Part shown: positions 10,931 to 21,889 of the stretch, one piece after another
How positions within the stretch are numbered: the stretch's first letter is position 1
Layout of the letters: each line of letters begins with the position of its first letter
From: Gnetum montanum
Lineage: Eukaryota; Streptophyta; Gnetopsida; Gnetales; Gnetaceae
Length of the DNA: 64,000 bases
Direction: 5' to 3'
Assembly: GCA_015680685.1 (NCBI GenBank)
Contig: MNCI01010443.1
Coordinates: forward strand, 1,896,235 to 1,960,234
Notes under the pieces: generated by a model
Told to the model about the DNA's origin: nothing
The model's input: only the letters and a program-made list of their open reading frames with translations
Databases searched by the model: none
Translations under genes and position numbers: made by a program

Positions 10931-11922
10931 GAAAATATATTTTTTCATTTTTCGGGAAAGGAAGCAGTTAGCTTGGAGCATGTCAAGGTTTTAATGCTAA
11001 CAGTGCTACAATGTTGTGGCGAGCATGCTACACTGTACGTCGCACTCTACATTAAACGGAGAGAGAGAGCAGCAAGTTTCCCTTTTTACCATTATGACCA
11101 TAAATAGAGATTAAACCCTAGTAAGCTTACCATTCTCACTGTAAGAGCGCAGAGCCCATATTCGAAGCATAAAGCAATTTTGGAGCGTAGAGCGATTGTG
11201 CTAACAACAAACAAGGTAGTTTTTTGCATAGCGACGAGGAAAAATTTGCAAGCAAGACAATGGCTCCAAAGAAGGAACACATGAATTTGGTGCTTGCAAA
11301 GGTCAAGGAGGTAAAGAAAACCCTAGGGCACGTGACACAAGTGCTCGTCACAGCGTGGAAGGACATGCCATTGACCCGGTAGGTTATTATGCTTTCTTTA
11401 TTTTTTTGTAATTCTGTTATCATTTTTTGCTTCTATTGTTCTATGCTTTCATTTTGCATCCTAGTCTTAGCCACCTGTGTTTTTTGTCATTGCATTGTTT
11501 TGGCCTTTTCATTACCACTATTGCCATTTTGGCTATGGCGAGTGCATAAATGTTACGCCATCGTTGCATGCAAGGTCTCTTAAACCACCACCATTGTAGT
11601 TGTCACAACCATGGGGTTTAGGCAATTTAAGTTACTTGGCTTTCGAATGGCATAACGAAGGACCCTTAGGAAGGTCGAGCCATGCGTGATGTGATAGTGC
11701 AACATATGTTCTGTCGAGGCGTATTGTTAATACCCTGTTAGGGTTAATTGCTTTATTGCTACGCTAGGCTATTTTTGCTATACTACCGCTTTCATGTTTT
11801 TGCTACGCTATGTGTAGAAAGAGGGTTATGCTACGCTATATGCATGAACTACTAGGGATTGCTACGTTGTGTGCACATTGTACTTAGACATGATGCTAAC
11901 GCTTGCGGGTTGTGTTGTGTAG

Positions 11923-12374
11923 AATGGGGCTAAGGCCAATGCTGATTGTCTTGGAGATTGTAGGGGTCCTATGTCATGCAAGAAAACCTGTGGCCAACCC
12001 TCCTCCTCCCCAGATACGTGTGATAGAGTGGGGGATCTGGTTCAGGAAAGGGGCAACAGACTTCCTACAATACCTCCTCGATCACTTCAGTATGATCGTT
12101 TGGTCATACCTAGAGGAGGAAGAGGTGGTCATCATAACCGCAGCCATATTTCCTAGGGAAATTCGGCACATCTTGAGGTTTCTGACGGACAGGGCAATCA
12201 TAAGCAGGTAGGGAGAAGGACCTAGTCAACACCCCATAGGGTTAAGGTGTTTGGCCTGGATCTGGGATATGCCTAAGTACAGCCGCTACCACCGTTACAA
12301 CACATTATTCATTGCATGTTATATGGCGATGTGCTACCAAAACCCACAAGGAACTGTCTACTGTGCTGGTGGAT
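11923..12374 (+). pseudogene. FCP1/NIF-like HAD domain exon (element A antisense gene)
   Basis: The translation starts RPMLIVLEIVGVLCH, continues WFRKGATDFLQYLLDHFSM and IVWSYLEEEEVVII, and later YHRYNTLFIACY and YQNPQGTVYC. This matches the order of plant FCP1/NIF-type HAD proteins: a 'lvLDxNGvL' nucleophile strand, a 'kRPg..eFL..l...f.v.vWSs' helix and strand, and a 'sNTLliDDsp..' motif followed by 'NPp.t'. The nucleophile Asp is Glu here and the second acidic motif is replaced by IAC, so catalysis is unlikely. One TAG (12208-12210) breaks the frame. The assignment rests on motif order read by eye, not on a search. Confidence 0.6.
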
Positions 12375-14678
12375 GAGTTTTGCAGCCTTGTTCCACTATG
12401 TTGTGCAACGCTAGCCATATTGGCCAAATGCTAACAGTATGTGTTTGTTACTAGGTTCTTCATCAACAAGGATGGGGTTCATGACCGATCGGGTCTGCTA
12501 GCTATAGTACAGATAGCCCTATAGGAGTTCTCTTCTGCTAAGAACCTATGGGCAAGTGTGATTGGTCAATGCAGGGGGTGCATACTGCACCTACTCATAC
12601 CTATTCCACATTTCCTACAATCAGTGCAAGGGGTCTAGTTGGCTGGATGAGGAGTGAGCAGAACCCTTTAAACCAATCACGGTTGAACAAGTTCTAGTTG
12701 ACCTTTCGCCATTCTCGTTACTGTTCAGAGCTGGTAGGCCAAGCAGTAAGTGTTGGATGCTTAAATGTCTTTGCAATCTCTGGATTTTTTACATTTTTAT
12801 GCTAAAATTTTTTGCAAAAAATTTTATAGGAGTGAAGAAGCCCTAGGAGGTGACGATGGTAACCACTAAGACACAAGGGGAAAACATCTACTTCAAGTAT
12901 GGAGAAGTAGATGAAAGCCAACGCTAGATAAAAAGTGCGGCTTCAAACTCCTTGGTCTAGAACATCCAAAGGGTTGGACTTATGGATCTATTCCTGGCCC
13001 CAAATCTGAGCATTCTTGCCACTGAGATGCTCTCCTTGGTCAACTCCTTTTCCAAAAAGGTAGGCCACTTCTGTATGAGCATACAAGACATACGGGTGGT
13101 CATTGACATCAATGATCAGCTATTTGTGGACCTGTTCAATGTCCTTGCAGACGACGTCCTCATAGGGTCAAAGGGCAAGAAGGAGCTGATCCTTTAGAAG
13201 AAGAACATTCAGGAGTGGTTGGGGATTGCTAAGGAGCGAAAAGGGTTCCCCATGGGGAAGCTTAAAGACAGGCCCACCAAGGAGATCTACCCTATCTTCC
13301 GTGCTTGTGCATTTCCCCAGCTGCTTATCCAAGGGAAGGTCCTAGGGATTTAGCAGGCCTGGATAATGTGTGAGGTCATGGAAGAGGGGGCCCATTACAA
13401 TTAGGCTAGCTTTCTATGTAAAGGCTTGTAGACTGAAATCTTGGGACTCCATCAAAAACTGGAGTCTCGTTCCAGTATACATTATGCCTTTTACATAGCC
13501 TATTTGAAGCAGTTTGTGGAGTTTCTGGTGGTTCACGAGAATGGAGCCTGGGTCATGTGAAATCATAACTAGATTTCCAGACCATGGATTCGCCAAATCC
13601 TCCAGATCACCTGAGCCCAAGATCCCCCAAAAATAATTGGGGAGTTGTTCTCTATGATGACTAAGGATTGGGTGGCTCACAATGTTCATGGCCAGGATAG
13701 CATAGGAGAGATGCCCCTTACTGTAGCCGGTAGTGCGTTGTGGGGGGAACGTCTCATAACCGAGACTATGCCCAAAAAGTTGCAGTGGAAGAGGCCTCCC
13801 CCAGCTAAGGAAACCCTTCACATGGAGGAAGAGGAGGGGCAGAGACTATGGCTTAAACTGCAGAGGACGCAACCCCCCATTAGTAAACACTTTTTTCTAA
13901 TGCTTACTTTGTTATTGTCAGCTACGCTATGCTACACTAGGTGGTGTAGCATAGTGTAGTGCTTGCTTTAAGCTAGCTTGTTTTGGACTAATGCAAACAT
14001 GTTTCTTTGCTGGCAAAGGAAGAAGAAGAAGAAGAAGAAGGCAATGAAGAGGTGTTGGCCCCTAAGACAGGGGCAAAAAATAAAGACACAGAGGCCCTAG
14101 TCTTGGAAGAAAGGGTCGCGATCAAGAAGAAAGGAGCTCCTGTCGCTAAGGTAGGGGCTCTTGTCATTAGGCAAAGTCCTCCTACTAACGAGGAGGGCAC
14201 TTTTGGAGACAAAGAAGAGTCTCCCTTAAATAAAAGAGATGCTGGTCTCTCAAAAGAAAAGGCACCAGTGCATGAAGAAGTGGTTCATATAGACTTGGCA
14301 GGGACCTTTGCCAAGGCTATCACCATCATCCTACATTAGCAAGAAGGGAGATTGCAATTGGACGCTGGTGAGTTCGGCAATGTGTTTACCTTGTCACAGC
14401 CCATTTCGGCCATTACTGATATGTTTAGTTATGTAATAGGCGCCACCGTTGATGCTGCAGGACCCTCTCTGATTTGTGTGGAATCAAGGGTCGAGATCCC
14501 TGATAAGTTTATGTTCGTGCAGGGAATCATCAACGACATGATCAACCGCCTTCAGCAGGTGGACCCTGACGCGGGTAAGTAGTAGTGTTAGTTGCTCTCA
14601 TGTTGTTATGCTAGAATTTCTTGAGTTTGCTAATCTTGCTATGCTAACGCGATTGCTACGCTCTTTGTGTCATGGAAG

Positions 14679-15499
14679 CTTCTTGGCTCAAATGGGACCC
14701 GACACAACCTTTGAAAGTTAGTGTCGTGCCTACATTCCCACTTGAAGTGAGCAAGGTGTTTCGTCGTGTGTACGACGAGGCTTGCAAATACGTTTTGCAC
14801 TCGGCATGCTCCTTGTGGGAATATAAGCGCGTCAATGAGGACCTGTGGAAATGGGTCTGAAGAGTTGAGCAAAGGGAGGCCAACCTGAGCACCGAGATGG
14901 AGGATCTCAAGTTGAGGAATGAGTTCCTCATAGCCCATGACACTAATAATGAGGACTGGCGCACGGTTGTGATACATTACATCATAGTTTTGACAGTCAC
15001 GCGTTAGAACATTGAAGCCACCCGCGAAATAATAGAATAGCGGATGTAGATGGACTTGTTAGCTCAGAAGTGTCAGGATTTGAAAGATTTCAACGCCAAG
15101 GTTTACAAATGGGAGCAGTTCTAGAAAAACCACAAACACATGTATAAACAGGAAAATGCCACCCATCGTAAAATGTACAGGGATGTTGTTATGGAGGTGT
15201 TAGCGTATAAAGCATTCGTAAATGCCATCAACAATTCTGAGGCCTATGCCAAGTTCAAAGAGCAAGTAAAGGTTATGAAATCTCCTAACCTAAAAGTGGA
15301 TCTTCCCACAGGAGAGATCACAACCGTCTCCTTTTCCCCAGGGCCACCAAGGTGGACAATCGTCAAAAGGGGGAGAGCTGCTACAGACACTGAACCAAGC
15401 AATAGGTGTTGGGTGGACATCACGATAGAGGAGCTTTGGCACCACCTCGGGCTCAGTTTAGACCAGATACCCTTTGAGATGGATGCAAGCCCTTCTCAG
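14679..15499 (+). pseudogene. Coiled-coil exon of element A antisense gene
   Basis: Begins SWLKWDPTQPL, then VYDEACKYVLHSACSLWEY and RVNEDLWKW. A charged helical stretch follows (LSTEMEDLKLRNEFL, DLLAQKCQDLKDFNAKVY). It ends near EELWHHLGLSLDQIPFEMD. The B2 exon at 58460-59277 aligns along its whole length (818 versus 821 bp), with RSLWECQSVNEDLWKRL and VWSELTEDEIMQHLWIGL. The pattern suggests a coiled-coil dimerisation segment. Several stops interrupt both copies. Confidence 0.65.
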
Positions 15500-15722
15500 G
15501 TTAGTCACTTTCTACTATATTAATGCTTATGCTCTGTTGTAGCTTGCGTGCATTGCTTTAGCTGACTACTTCATCCCTACGATGCAGGCTCCAGGTGAGG
15601 GCACAGAGCCCGTAGAGGGAAGGAATGAAGAGTTGGTAGAGGACAACGTAGGGGGAGGCGATGCAAAAGGAAATGATGTAGAGATGAATGGCAAAGATGA
15701 TGCAAACAGAGACAACCCATGA

Positions 15723-16076
15723 CATCATGGGATTTTTTTAAAAAATTTTACATTTTCGTAACAAATTTTGCAAACATTGTTTGAAAGACAACAATTTTGA
15801 ATAAAGCAAAGAGGATTTTGTGAAACAAAAATTGACTTTGCACTAACTTATGCATTGTATACATGCTGCATTTGTAAAATGTTCATGCTTTCATGTGCTA
15901 TTTTTAGGCCATTTCAGGCCATTGTGTAACATAGTTTTAGGCCATTTCGGGCCATTGCTAGTTTTAGGTCATTTCAGGCCATTGCTTAACATAGTTTTAG
16001 GGTGTTTCGAGGCATAGCGTAGCATAGTTTTAGGCTGTTTTGGGCCATAGCGTAGCATGCCAAAAGGATAGTATGT
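15723..16076. repeat. Spacer and 33-bp minisatellite between antisense gene and protease, element A
   Basis: After the antisense gene stop comes AT-rich DNA. From about 15895 to 16065, five to six units of 27-33 bp follow, each with 'GTTTTAGGCCATTTCAGGCCATTG'-like sequence. The inverse of the same unit forms the 27-bp array at 57545-57800 in B2, at the same place relative to the genes. Confidence 0.75.
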
Positions 16077-17036
16077 TAACAAAGTAAAAAGCGATGAATG
16101 TACAAGGGATGGAAATTGGGCAAGAAGTAGTGGGGTTGCTGTGCTATGTGTAGCTGCCTCTTGATCCATAGTGGGTTGAGTGGAATGTAAGGCCGAGGTG
16201 TTTTTCTAGGGCCCTCATCCACATCATTGTGCCCCGCTTGGAAGGGTAACTCAACCCATACGCTTTCATTTTGGAGACCAGCTTGTTGAGCCGATTCTCC
16301 CATTAGATGGTCTGTGTATGTGTAAGAAGGTGCTTCATTCTCAGAGGTTACGACCTCTGAGCCCTGCTCCATGTCTATGTTATTGATCGCTTATGCTGCT
16401 ACTTCATCATCATGGATCACCACCTCCCTGCCCGTGTATGGTAGGTGGATTTCCTGATGTATAGGTGAGGAGATAGCCCTAAGTTGTGCTAACCATGATC
16501 TCCCCAAGATCATGTTAAACCTAGGAATTTCCTTGACCATGATGAATGTTGCGTTTGTGGGGAACTGTTCCCCTACTATGAAGTCTATGTAGACTATGCC
16601 TTTCACCAGGACACGTGCCCTATTGAATGACCTTAGGCATGATATCATTGTGGGTTTGATCTAGTTGACCAAGCCCAACTTGTCCACAATAGGGAAGGGG
16701 ATGATGTTCATGGCAGCCCCATCATCAACATGTATCCTTTGGATCCGATTTTGGCCAACCCGAATTATGATGAAAAGGGGTGTCATGGTCACTTGACCCC
16801 TCTTAGGATCTTCCCTAATGGCGTCATTGCTGAAATTCAATTGGGATGACTTAGGCTCTGCGGGTGTAGAGGGAAGCATGACCAAGTGGATCACTTCCTC
16901 TTCCACTAGCATGTCTTCGTTGACCGAAATAGTCGTCAACATGTGGATCAGAGCCTTGCGGTGTGAGAAAAATGTCATGATTAGGTCGTATAAGCTCAAT
17001 GTAGTGTTTTTTTGTTTTAGAGCTTGTTCGACCTAA
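16077..17036 (-). pseudogene. Aspartic protease region of element A
   Basis: The minus strand reads MSLYDLIMTFFSHRKALIHM and then IHVDDGAAMNIIPFPIVDKL. It continues VKGIVYIDFIVGEQFPTNA and FNMILGRSWLAQLRAISS. VDDGA is the active-site D-x-G, and ILGRSWL is the second conserved strand of retropepsins in Tat elements. The protease would mature Gag-Pol. One stop follows DKLGLVN. The last part (16372-16077), after HDDEVAA, is poorly conserved. Confidence 0.8.
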
Positions 17037-17659
17037 GTGAAGGCATCTAATAGGTCTTGGTCTCCCCCTATTTAATGCTTTCCTCCTCTTCTATTTGTCC
17101 TAGAAGGAAAATTTCCTAAGGAGGGGTGACTCCGGATCTAAGCTCAGACCCTTTTTGACAAGGCGATGCGGACTGTGCAGTTATAGCAACGTTTATCTTT
17201 GGTGACAAAGGTGTAGATGCAGGGGGAAAAGATGTAGGCTTGGGAATGCCTTGGATGGTATTCCCCTTCAATGCTTCACCCGTGAAATGTACTTCTTATT
17301 TTTTAGGATGAGAAGGTTGTTCAGTTGTCTTATGTGGGGCAGGGGCTGTCAAATGGGTTGGCCCCCTGATGATAAAAGGAGCTAATGGTGTTAATGCGTG
17401 GGATTACGTGATTTTTCTAATCGGTGATGCAGAGATGGATGCCCAGGGAGGGACTCTCAGGACGAATGGCTATTACGAGCCTCGACCAGCCGCTGGTGGT
17501 TTTGGTGCACTACGCTGAGGCACACAGACCATGAATGGTTGCTAGGGTGGCCTAGGATCACTGTCAATGCTGATGGAATTGATGACATAATCGACATTGT
17601 TGGCATTGAGGGGGTCTGTGTAGACATACATAGATTGGTTTTCAGAGCATACCAGGTTG

Positions 17660-19958
17660 CTGTCATCCAACACTAGTTTTCCCTGATCGATCAACCTCTA
17701 GATATCATCCTACAATGCCATACAGTAACCTATGTTGTGACCACACTATTGGTGGTAGTCACAAAACCTATCTAGCTGAAAACCCTTAGGAACTGGGGGC
17801 TCATTGGGCAGGGCCAAAGAGGGGTTCCTAAGAAGCTCACAGTAGTGTTGATGTATCTTGATTCCTTGTTCTGACATTTGCTTGTATTGCATGTTCCCTG
17901 CTAACAATAGCTGCTTTAGAAGTTTTGAAGGCTTAAGAGGAAGTGGGGTGTACTTTGAGTGATCTTTATGCTCAAAGTATGATTTGGGTTGTGTAGATGT
18001 CTCAAGTGTGGGAATTGGAGGTTGCGGCGTGTTGCCCTACTTGGGCATGGGGTTACCTGTAGGTACGACTAGTTTCTTGTTATTCATGTTACCATTGTTA
18101 CTCGGTTTGGGCTTCACCTCGATCGCCACAGCGGCCACTATGGTCGTTGGGGCTTTACCCTTGTCCTTCTTTGTGAAGGTGTTTTTGTAGGCGATGTAGG
18201 CCAGAACTCTGCTTGCCTCGGCCATGTCTTGTATACTCTTACTCTGAGCAAAGGCTTGACTAAGGGTGCAAGGGGCGAGGTAGTATAATTTAGACTTGAT
18301 AAAGTCATTCACTATACCTTTAAATATGGCAAGAAAATGGACCTCCGTGATGGGCTTGAGGATTTCATTGAAGGTTGCATTCCACCGCTGGATGAATTTC
18401 TGGACTGGTTCCAGAGGCTCCTGCTTCACACTCATCAACTGGTCTAGCGTGGTTACCACATTCAAGCTGTACCTAAAGCACATCAAGAATTGTGTCAGAA
18501 GATCCTCTAGAGTTGAAATGGATGAGCGTGGTAGCATGTGATACCAATCCAAGGCTCTCTCAGCTAGGGACATGGCAAAGACACGAATAATCGTGTGCAG
18601 CCATTATTGCAACAAGAGAGACTCAGACCTAAAGGTAACTAGATGTGCATTGGGATCCCCTTCCCCATTGTACTTCGTGAAGTGGGGGAGAGATATCCCT
18701 GGGGGTAGCGCCAGCGTAGTGATTGTAGGGCTGATGGGGTCATCCTAGTAAAAGTTCATGACTTGTACCGTGTCAAATCCAATAGCTTTTAGAAATTGAT
18801 TTCCTCAGTGAGGGTTTGGATAAGCTAGAATGCTTGATCCAAACCCTGTGACAGTGTGGGTGGTTGGGGAACTACTGAGGCAGTTCCCATCTATGGAATG
18901 GTGGGGGTGGTGGCATGACCCATCGACGGTACCATTGGGATAGCCCCCGTGAAAGGTGCTACTTATGCTATCCACCACCTGGCAGGTGGTGCTGTTAGAG
19001 TAGCAACCGTGGGTTGAGCTGCTGGATAGACTGCTTGTGTCGCTAGTGGAACATACCATAGCCACATGTTGGGTTGTACCGTTTGTGGGGTTTGGTAGGT
19101 CTGAGGGTGAACATAATGAGACATATGCAATAGTTGTGGAATAGGCAAAGAAGTGAATGGGGTCCACCATGTGGAGAGGCCTGGGCCTGTCGAAGTGGGT
19201 GGAACAGACGTGAATGTAGGAATTGAAACGAAATTTGTGTATGACTATAAAGTAGGTACAACATGAACATGCAGCAGGGTAGCAATGATTGGTGTATGAT
19301 GTGCTACAGGAATGGACTGATGAACAATTTGCGGAGGCATAGTTGCTACAAATGAAACAGGGGAATAAGGGTGTTGATACGTTGGGAAGGTGACATGGTT
19401 ACCCATTGCGGTTGTAGTTGTAGGCTGCGAGAGCGTAGGCGTGATGACAAAGGGAGAAGTGATAGACAACGAATTGGCCCAGAAGGACTAGCTAGGAGGG
19501 ATAGGAACGGGGTTGTTTTGACCTTGCTCATCGGATTGGGAATCGAGTTCCTCCTATCCATCTTAGAAGGCATCATCCTGGTTAGAAGTCGTGTCCCATT
19601 GCTCCCTAAGCCTAGCCAACTGGATTAGCTAGCCTAGAAGCCTTTTTTTTGCCTGTGTCAAAGTTATGGGAGAACTGGGAGTGGGAACAAACTCCTTCCC
19701 GTCGTAGTAAGAGAACTCGAAGCTAAGTTTACCCTCGAATTCATGTACATCTAAAGGTAGGTGTGCCTGAACCTTTGCACAGAGGAAGTTATAGCGCTCA
19801 TGTTGTTGGGTCAAGCCCTTAGGTCCTTGATTTTGGATCCTAAGGGATCGACATGTTTCTAGCATTGGGTTCAACGGTTGTTCAACACCAGTGATGCCTT
19901 GAACCATGATGGGAACCTCAACGTTGAAGGTGTTAGTAGTAGTAGTTGCAGAAGTCAT
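17660..19958 (-). pseudogene. gag of element A
   Basis: Start chosen at 19958 because MTSATTTTNTFNVEVPIMV matches the B1 start at 49925. An upstream in-frame ATG at 20027 lies in leader DNA. Order: a conserved head (CRSLRIQNQGPKGLTQQHE), a Pro/Thr-rich middle, then the core Gag domain (MSLAERALDWYHMLPRSSIS, LEPVQKFIQRWNATFNEI, KSKLYYLAPCTLSQAFAQ) at 18573-18037. Near 17720, FCDYHQ-CGHN-GYC-ALQDDI is a CxxH...H...C knuckle. Gag forms the particle and binds RNA. Several stops and frame changes occur in the Pro-rich middle. Confidence 0.8.
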
Positions 19959-20059
19959 TGTTACTAAGCTAGAAAGTTTTGCAAATGGAAAAAGAAAAGG
20001 AATTGGAAAGCTAAACAGTTTTGCCAATGAGAAGAGTAAAAAAAAGTTGACAAGAAATC

Positions 20060-20437
20060 AAAAATGCTTTATGTCTTGCAATTCTCCCGAGGAATCATTG
20101 AGGTGACCGATCTATACCACACGATGCGTAAACAACCACAAAAGGGTGTCTTGTTTATGCTAGTGCATGATAGGGTACAGAACGCATGCAAGACTACNCG
20201 TTTATGCTAGTGCATGATAGGGTACAGAACGCATGCAAGACTACCATAGGATAGGCAAGTCAGTTGGCAATTGGAGGCTTTATGTCTTGTAGGGCTCCCA
20301 AGGAATCGTTGAGGTGACCAATCTACACCGCACGACACGTAAACAACCACATAAAGGTGTCAAGTTTACACTAATGCGTATTAGGGTGCAGAAGGCTTAC
20401 AGGACTACTGTGACACGTAGAAAGGATACCAAAAGGC
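20060..20437 (-). repeat. Leader repeats of element A
   Basis: Two to three diverged units of about 150-170 bp, each with (minus strand) GTTGTTTACGCATCG..., then GATCGGTCACCTCAAC and CTCGGGAGAATTGC or related text. They fill the space between primer site and gag. B1 has at least six such units and B2 about one. Confidence 0.7.
20152..20243. other. 45-bp exact duplication around an N: likely assembly join
   Basis: The only ambiguous base (N at 20198) lies between two identical copies of a 45-bp segment starting GTTTATGCTAGTGCATGATA and ending GCAAGACTAC. Perfect identity on both sides of an N, inside an otherwise diverged repeat, is typical of two contig ends that overlap but were not merged. 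Confidence 0.75.
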
Positions 20438-20453
20438 CCTCCTTCTAGCACCA
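20438..20453 (-). promoter_or_regulatory. Primer binding site of element A
   Basis: The minus strand reads TGGTGCTAGAAGGAGG six bases after the LTR end (CTACA). B2 has the identical 16 bases at 53099-53114. TGG matches the CCA end of a tRNA; I did not assign the tRNA. Confidence 0.65.
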
Positions 20454-20459
20454 GAAAAC

Positions 20460-20821
20460 TGTAGCGACCGAAAACGTCAGTAGCTGGAAAAAACACTGAG
20501 GGGTCATCGACCGTTGACAGTCTTAACCTTGTCAGCCGAAGGACTTGAAGTCGGGTGGGGGGACTAACTGTCTAGTTTTTGCACTACCACGCTACACTAC
20601 GTAGCACACCATAGCGTAGCACTGTGCTTCTGCAAATGTCTTCTGAATTTTGCTACACTACACAGCGTAGCATAGTGTAGCAAGACTCCTTGACTTAGAA
20701 TACTTGCTGAAGCGGATAGTCTGAAAATTAGAGCATCCATCTCCTGAAGAACTATCGTAATGCTGCGTGAATTGCAAAGACTTGGTGAAGCAAGCATGCC
20801 TTCAAATTTTGGGGTGTTTCA
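20460..20821 (-). repeat. 5' LTR of element A, internally deleted (362 bp)
   Basis: Ends TGTAGC (20460) and GTTTCA (20821), matching both ends of the 1550-bp 3' LTR. About 1.19 kb is missing at 20534, where CTTAACCTTGTC jumps to GCCGAAGGACTTG. The TATA box and R/U5 part fall in the deletion, so this LTR cannot drive the element. Confidence 0.9.
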
Positions 20822-20826
20822 GATCC
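20822..20826. repeat. Target site duplication of element A, right (GATCC)
   Basis: GATCC follows the LTR terminus GTTTCA and equals the left flank at 5536-5540. Confidence 0.9.
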
Positions 20827-21300
20827 AAGCTAAACCATTTGTAATATGGTCTAGTTTCCTAGAGAAGAAGAGAAGACCATTTGAATGGTTATGATGGAAT
20901 CATGAAGATAACAATGAAGAGGAGATAGGCTACAATTGAGGTAGTAGTCCTTAATATGTTAAGTTATGAATCTCTAAGGAGTCTAAGAAGGCCCAACCTA
21001 TGTAGTACTAACCAATTGGGAAAATTTCCACTAGACCTATCACGAGTAACATGCAAAGGCAAGCATTATAAGGATGTAGCCAAGAAGAAAGAGAAGAAAA
21101 AGAAGAAAATGTTAAGAAGAAGAGATTCATAATAAGATTAAGGATATCAAGAATGACTACAAAATGTTGATGATCCTATTCTAAAAGATATATATCAATG
21201 AATTACTTAATCTATAGGTTATATGTTAAAATTTTCTCATAACCTAAATGATCTTGATCTAATTAGTATTATCCTAGAGATGTAAAACCAAATGCTAACA
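20827..21300 (+). mobile_element. Right part of an LTR ending at a tRNA-Met primer site
   Basis: The segment ends GCTAACA at 21300, directly followed by TGGTATCAAAGC. A CA end next to a Met-type primer site is typical of Ty1/copia and related LTRs. Its left part probably lies before element A (from about 4972). No matching second LTR is seen. Confidence 0.45.
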
Positions 21301-21317
21301 TGGTATCAAAGCTAGAG
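21301..21317 (+). promoter_or_regulatory. tRNA-Met-type primer binding site
   Basis: TGGTATCAAAGCTAGAG differs at one base from the common plant initiator-tRNA primer site TGGTATCAGAGC. It abuts the putative LTR end at 21300. Confidence 0.6.
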
Positions 21318-21889
21318 TTTGGAAGTTGATTATGAAGAATAGGTAGTTATGAAGAAAATATAACTAGAATTACTACATTCAAAATGAAGTGATGTGCTAA
21401 AAGATCACAAAAATTGGAAAGCAAAGGACATTTATATAAGACAATTATATGGAAGAGTTAATCAATTAAACCCTATATATGAAGGTAGAGGTGCAAGGAA
21501 CAAAACATGGGCTAATATATTGCTGAGCATAATAAAGCAAAAAGATTAGAATATAGTAGAAGGGTAGAATAAAACCATGGAAAAAGTTTGTAAGTAGATA
21601 AAGCTCTTGATGTCTATCGATTAAAAGAATGGTACTCAACATCATCTACTTCTTGAACATCATATGGAGTACATTATCTACATACTCCTACGAATGGAAG
21701 ACAAGCTGAAGAAATCAATATGATGTTCAAAAACTATGGAAGATCTTGGAAGAGGATGTGTGAGCAAGCAAAGACAAGCCAACGATAATAAGGGACAAGA
21801 AAGAATACCTTATGATTGGAACCAAAGATCTAGGAACGAGCCTTAATATTCTAAACACTAAAGGGCTAATTACTCTAAACCCTATTGAG
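21318..21889. other. Decayed interior after the Met primer site, no domain
   Basis: Frames here are full of stops and do not show the copia gag pattern. It could be the interior of a short non-autonomous element. Confidence 0.4.

Larger units (their letters stand above)
11261..15722 (+). pseudogene. Antisense multi-exon gene inside element A (HAD-like + coiled coil)
   Basis: Runs opposite to gag-pol. Exons inferred by comparison with B2: 1, 11261-11378 (MAPKKEHMNLVLAK...); 2, 11923-about 12374; 3, 12455-12745; 4, 12830-13882; 5/6, about 14019-14574; 7, 14679-15499; 8, 15588-15722. Junctions are GT-AG (CCG|GTAGGT, GTAG|A, CA|GTAAGT, ATAG|GA, CGG|GTAAGT, CAG|GTTAGT, GCAG|GCT) and the phases join in frame, e.g. 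CG|A between exons 1 and 2. Exon 2 resembles a FCP1/NIF HAD domain. Exon 4 has GLMDLFLAPNLSI and QEWLGIAKERKGFP, family unknown. Exon 5 begins with a Glu run. Exon 7 is helical. Exon 8 is acidic and ends at TGA. In-frame stops in exons 2, 3, 4 and 7 make it a pseudogene. Role unknown. Confidence 0.8.
5541..20821 (-). mobile_element. Element A: Tat-like Ty3/gypsy retrotransposon with antisense gene
   Basis: A 15.3-kb element read on the minus strand: 5' LTR (20460-20821), primer site, leader repeats, gag (19958-about 17660), protease (17036-16077), minisatellite, antisense multi-exon gene (11261-15722, +), minisatellite, RNase H (10565-9701), integrase (9700-8572), minisatellite, polypurine tract, 3' LTR (5541-7090). 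The GATCC duplication proves the boundaries. The gag, protease, GDSQLVV-type RNase H and integrase resemble the Tat group of plant Ty3/gypsy elements. Reverse transcriptase is missing between 10565 and the antisense gene, which B2 retains. Every ORF carries stops, so the copy is inactive. Confidence 0.9.

Noticed and set aside
13414-13821. 135-codon minus-strand frame
   Set aside because: Opposite-strand shadow of antisense-gene exon 4, with no domain of its own.
20027-20027. Upstream ATG as the start of element A gag
   Set aside because: The extension lies in leader DNA and is not shared with B1 or B2; 19958 matches the B1 start.
21318-21889. Copia gag after the Met-type primer site
   Set aside because: The expected gag pattern is not visible; only the primer site is supported.
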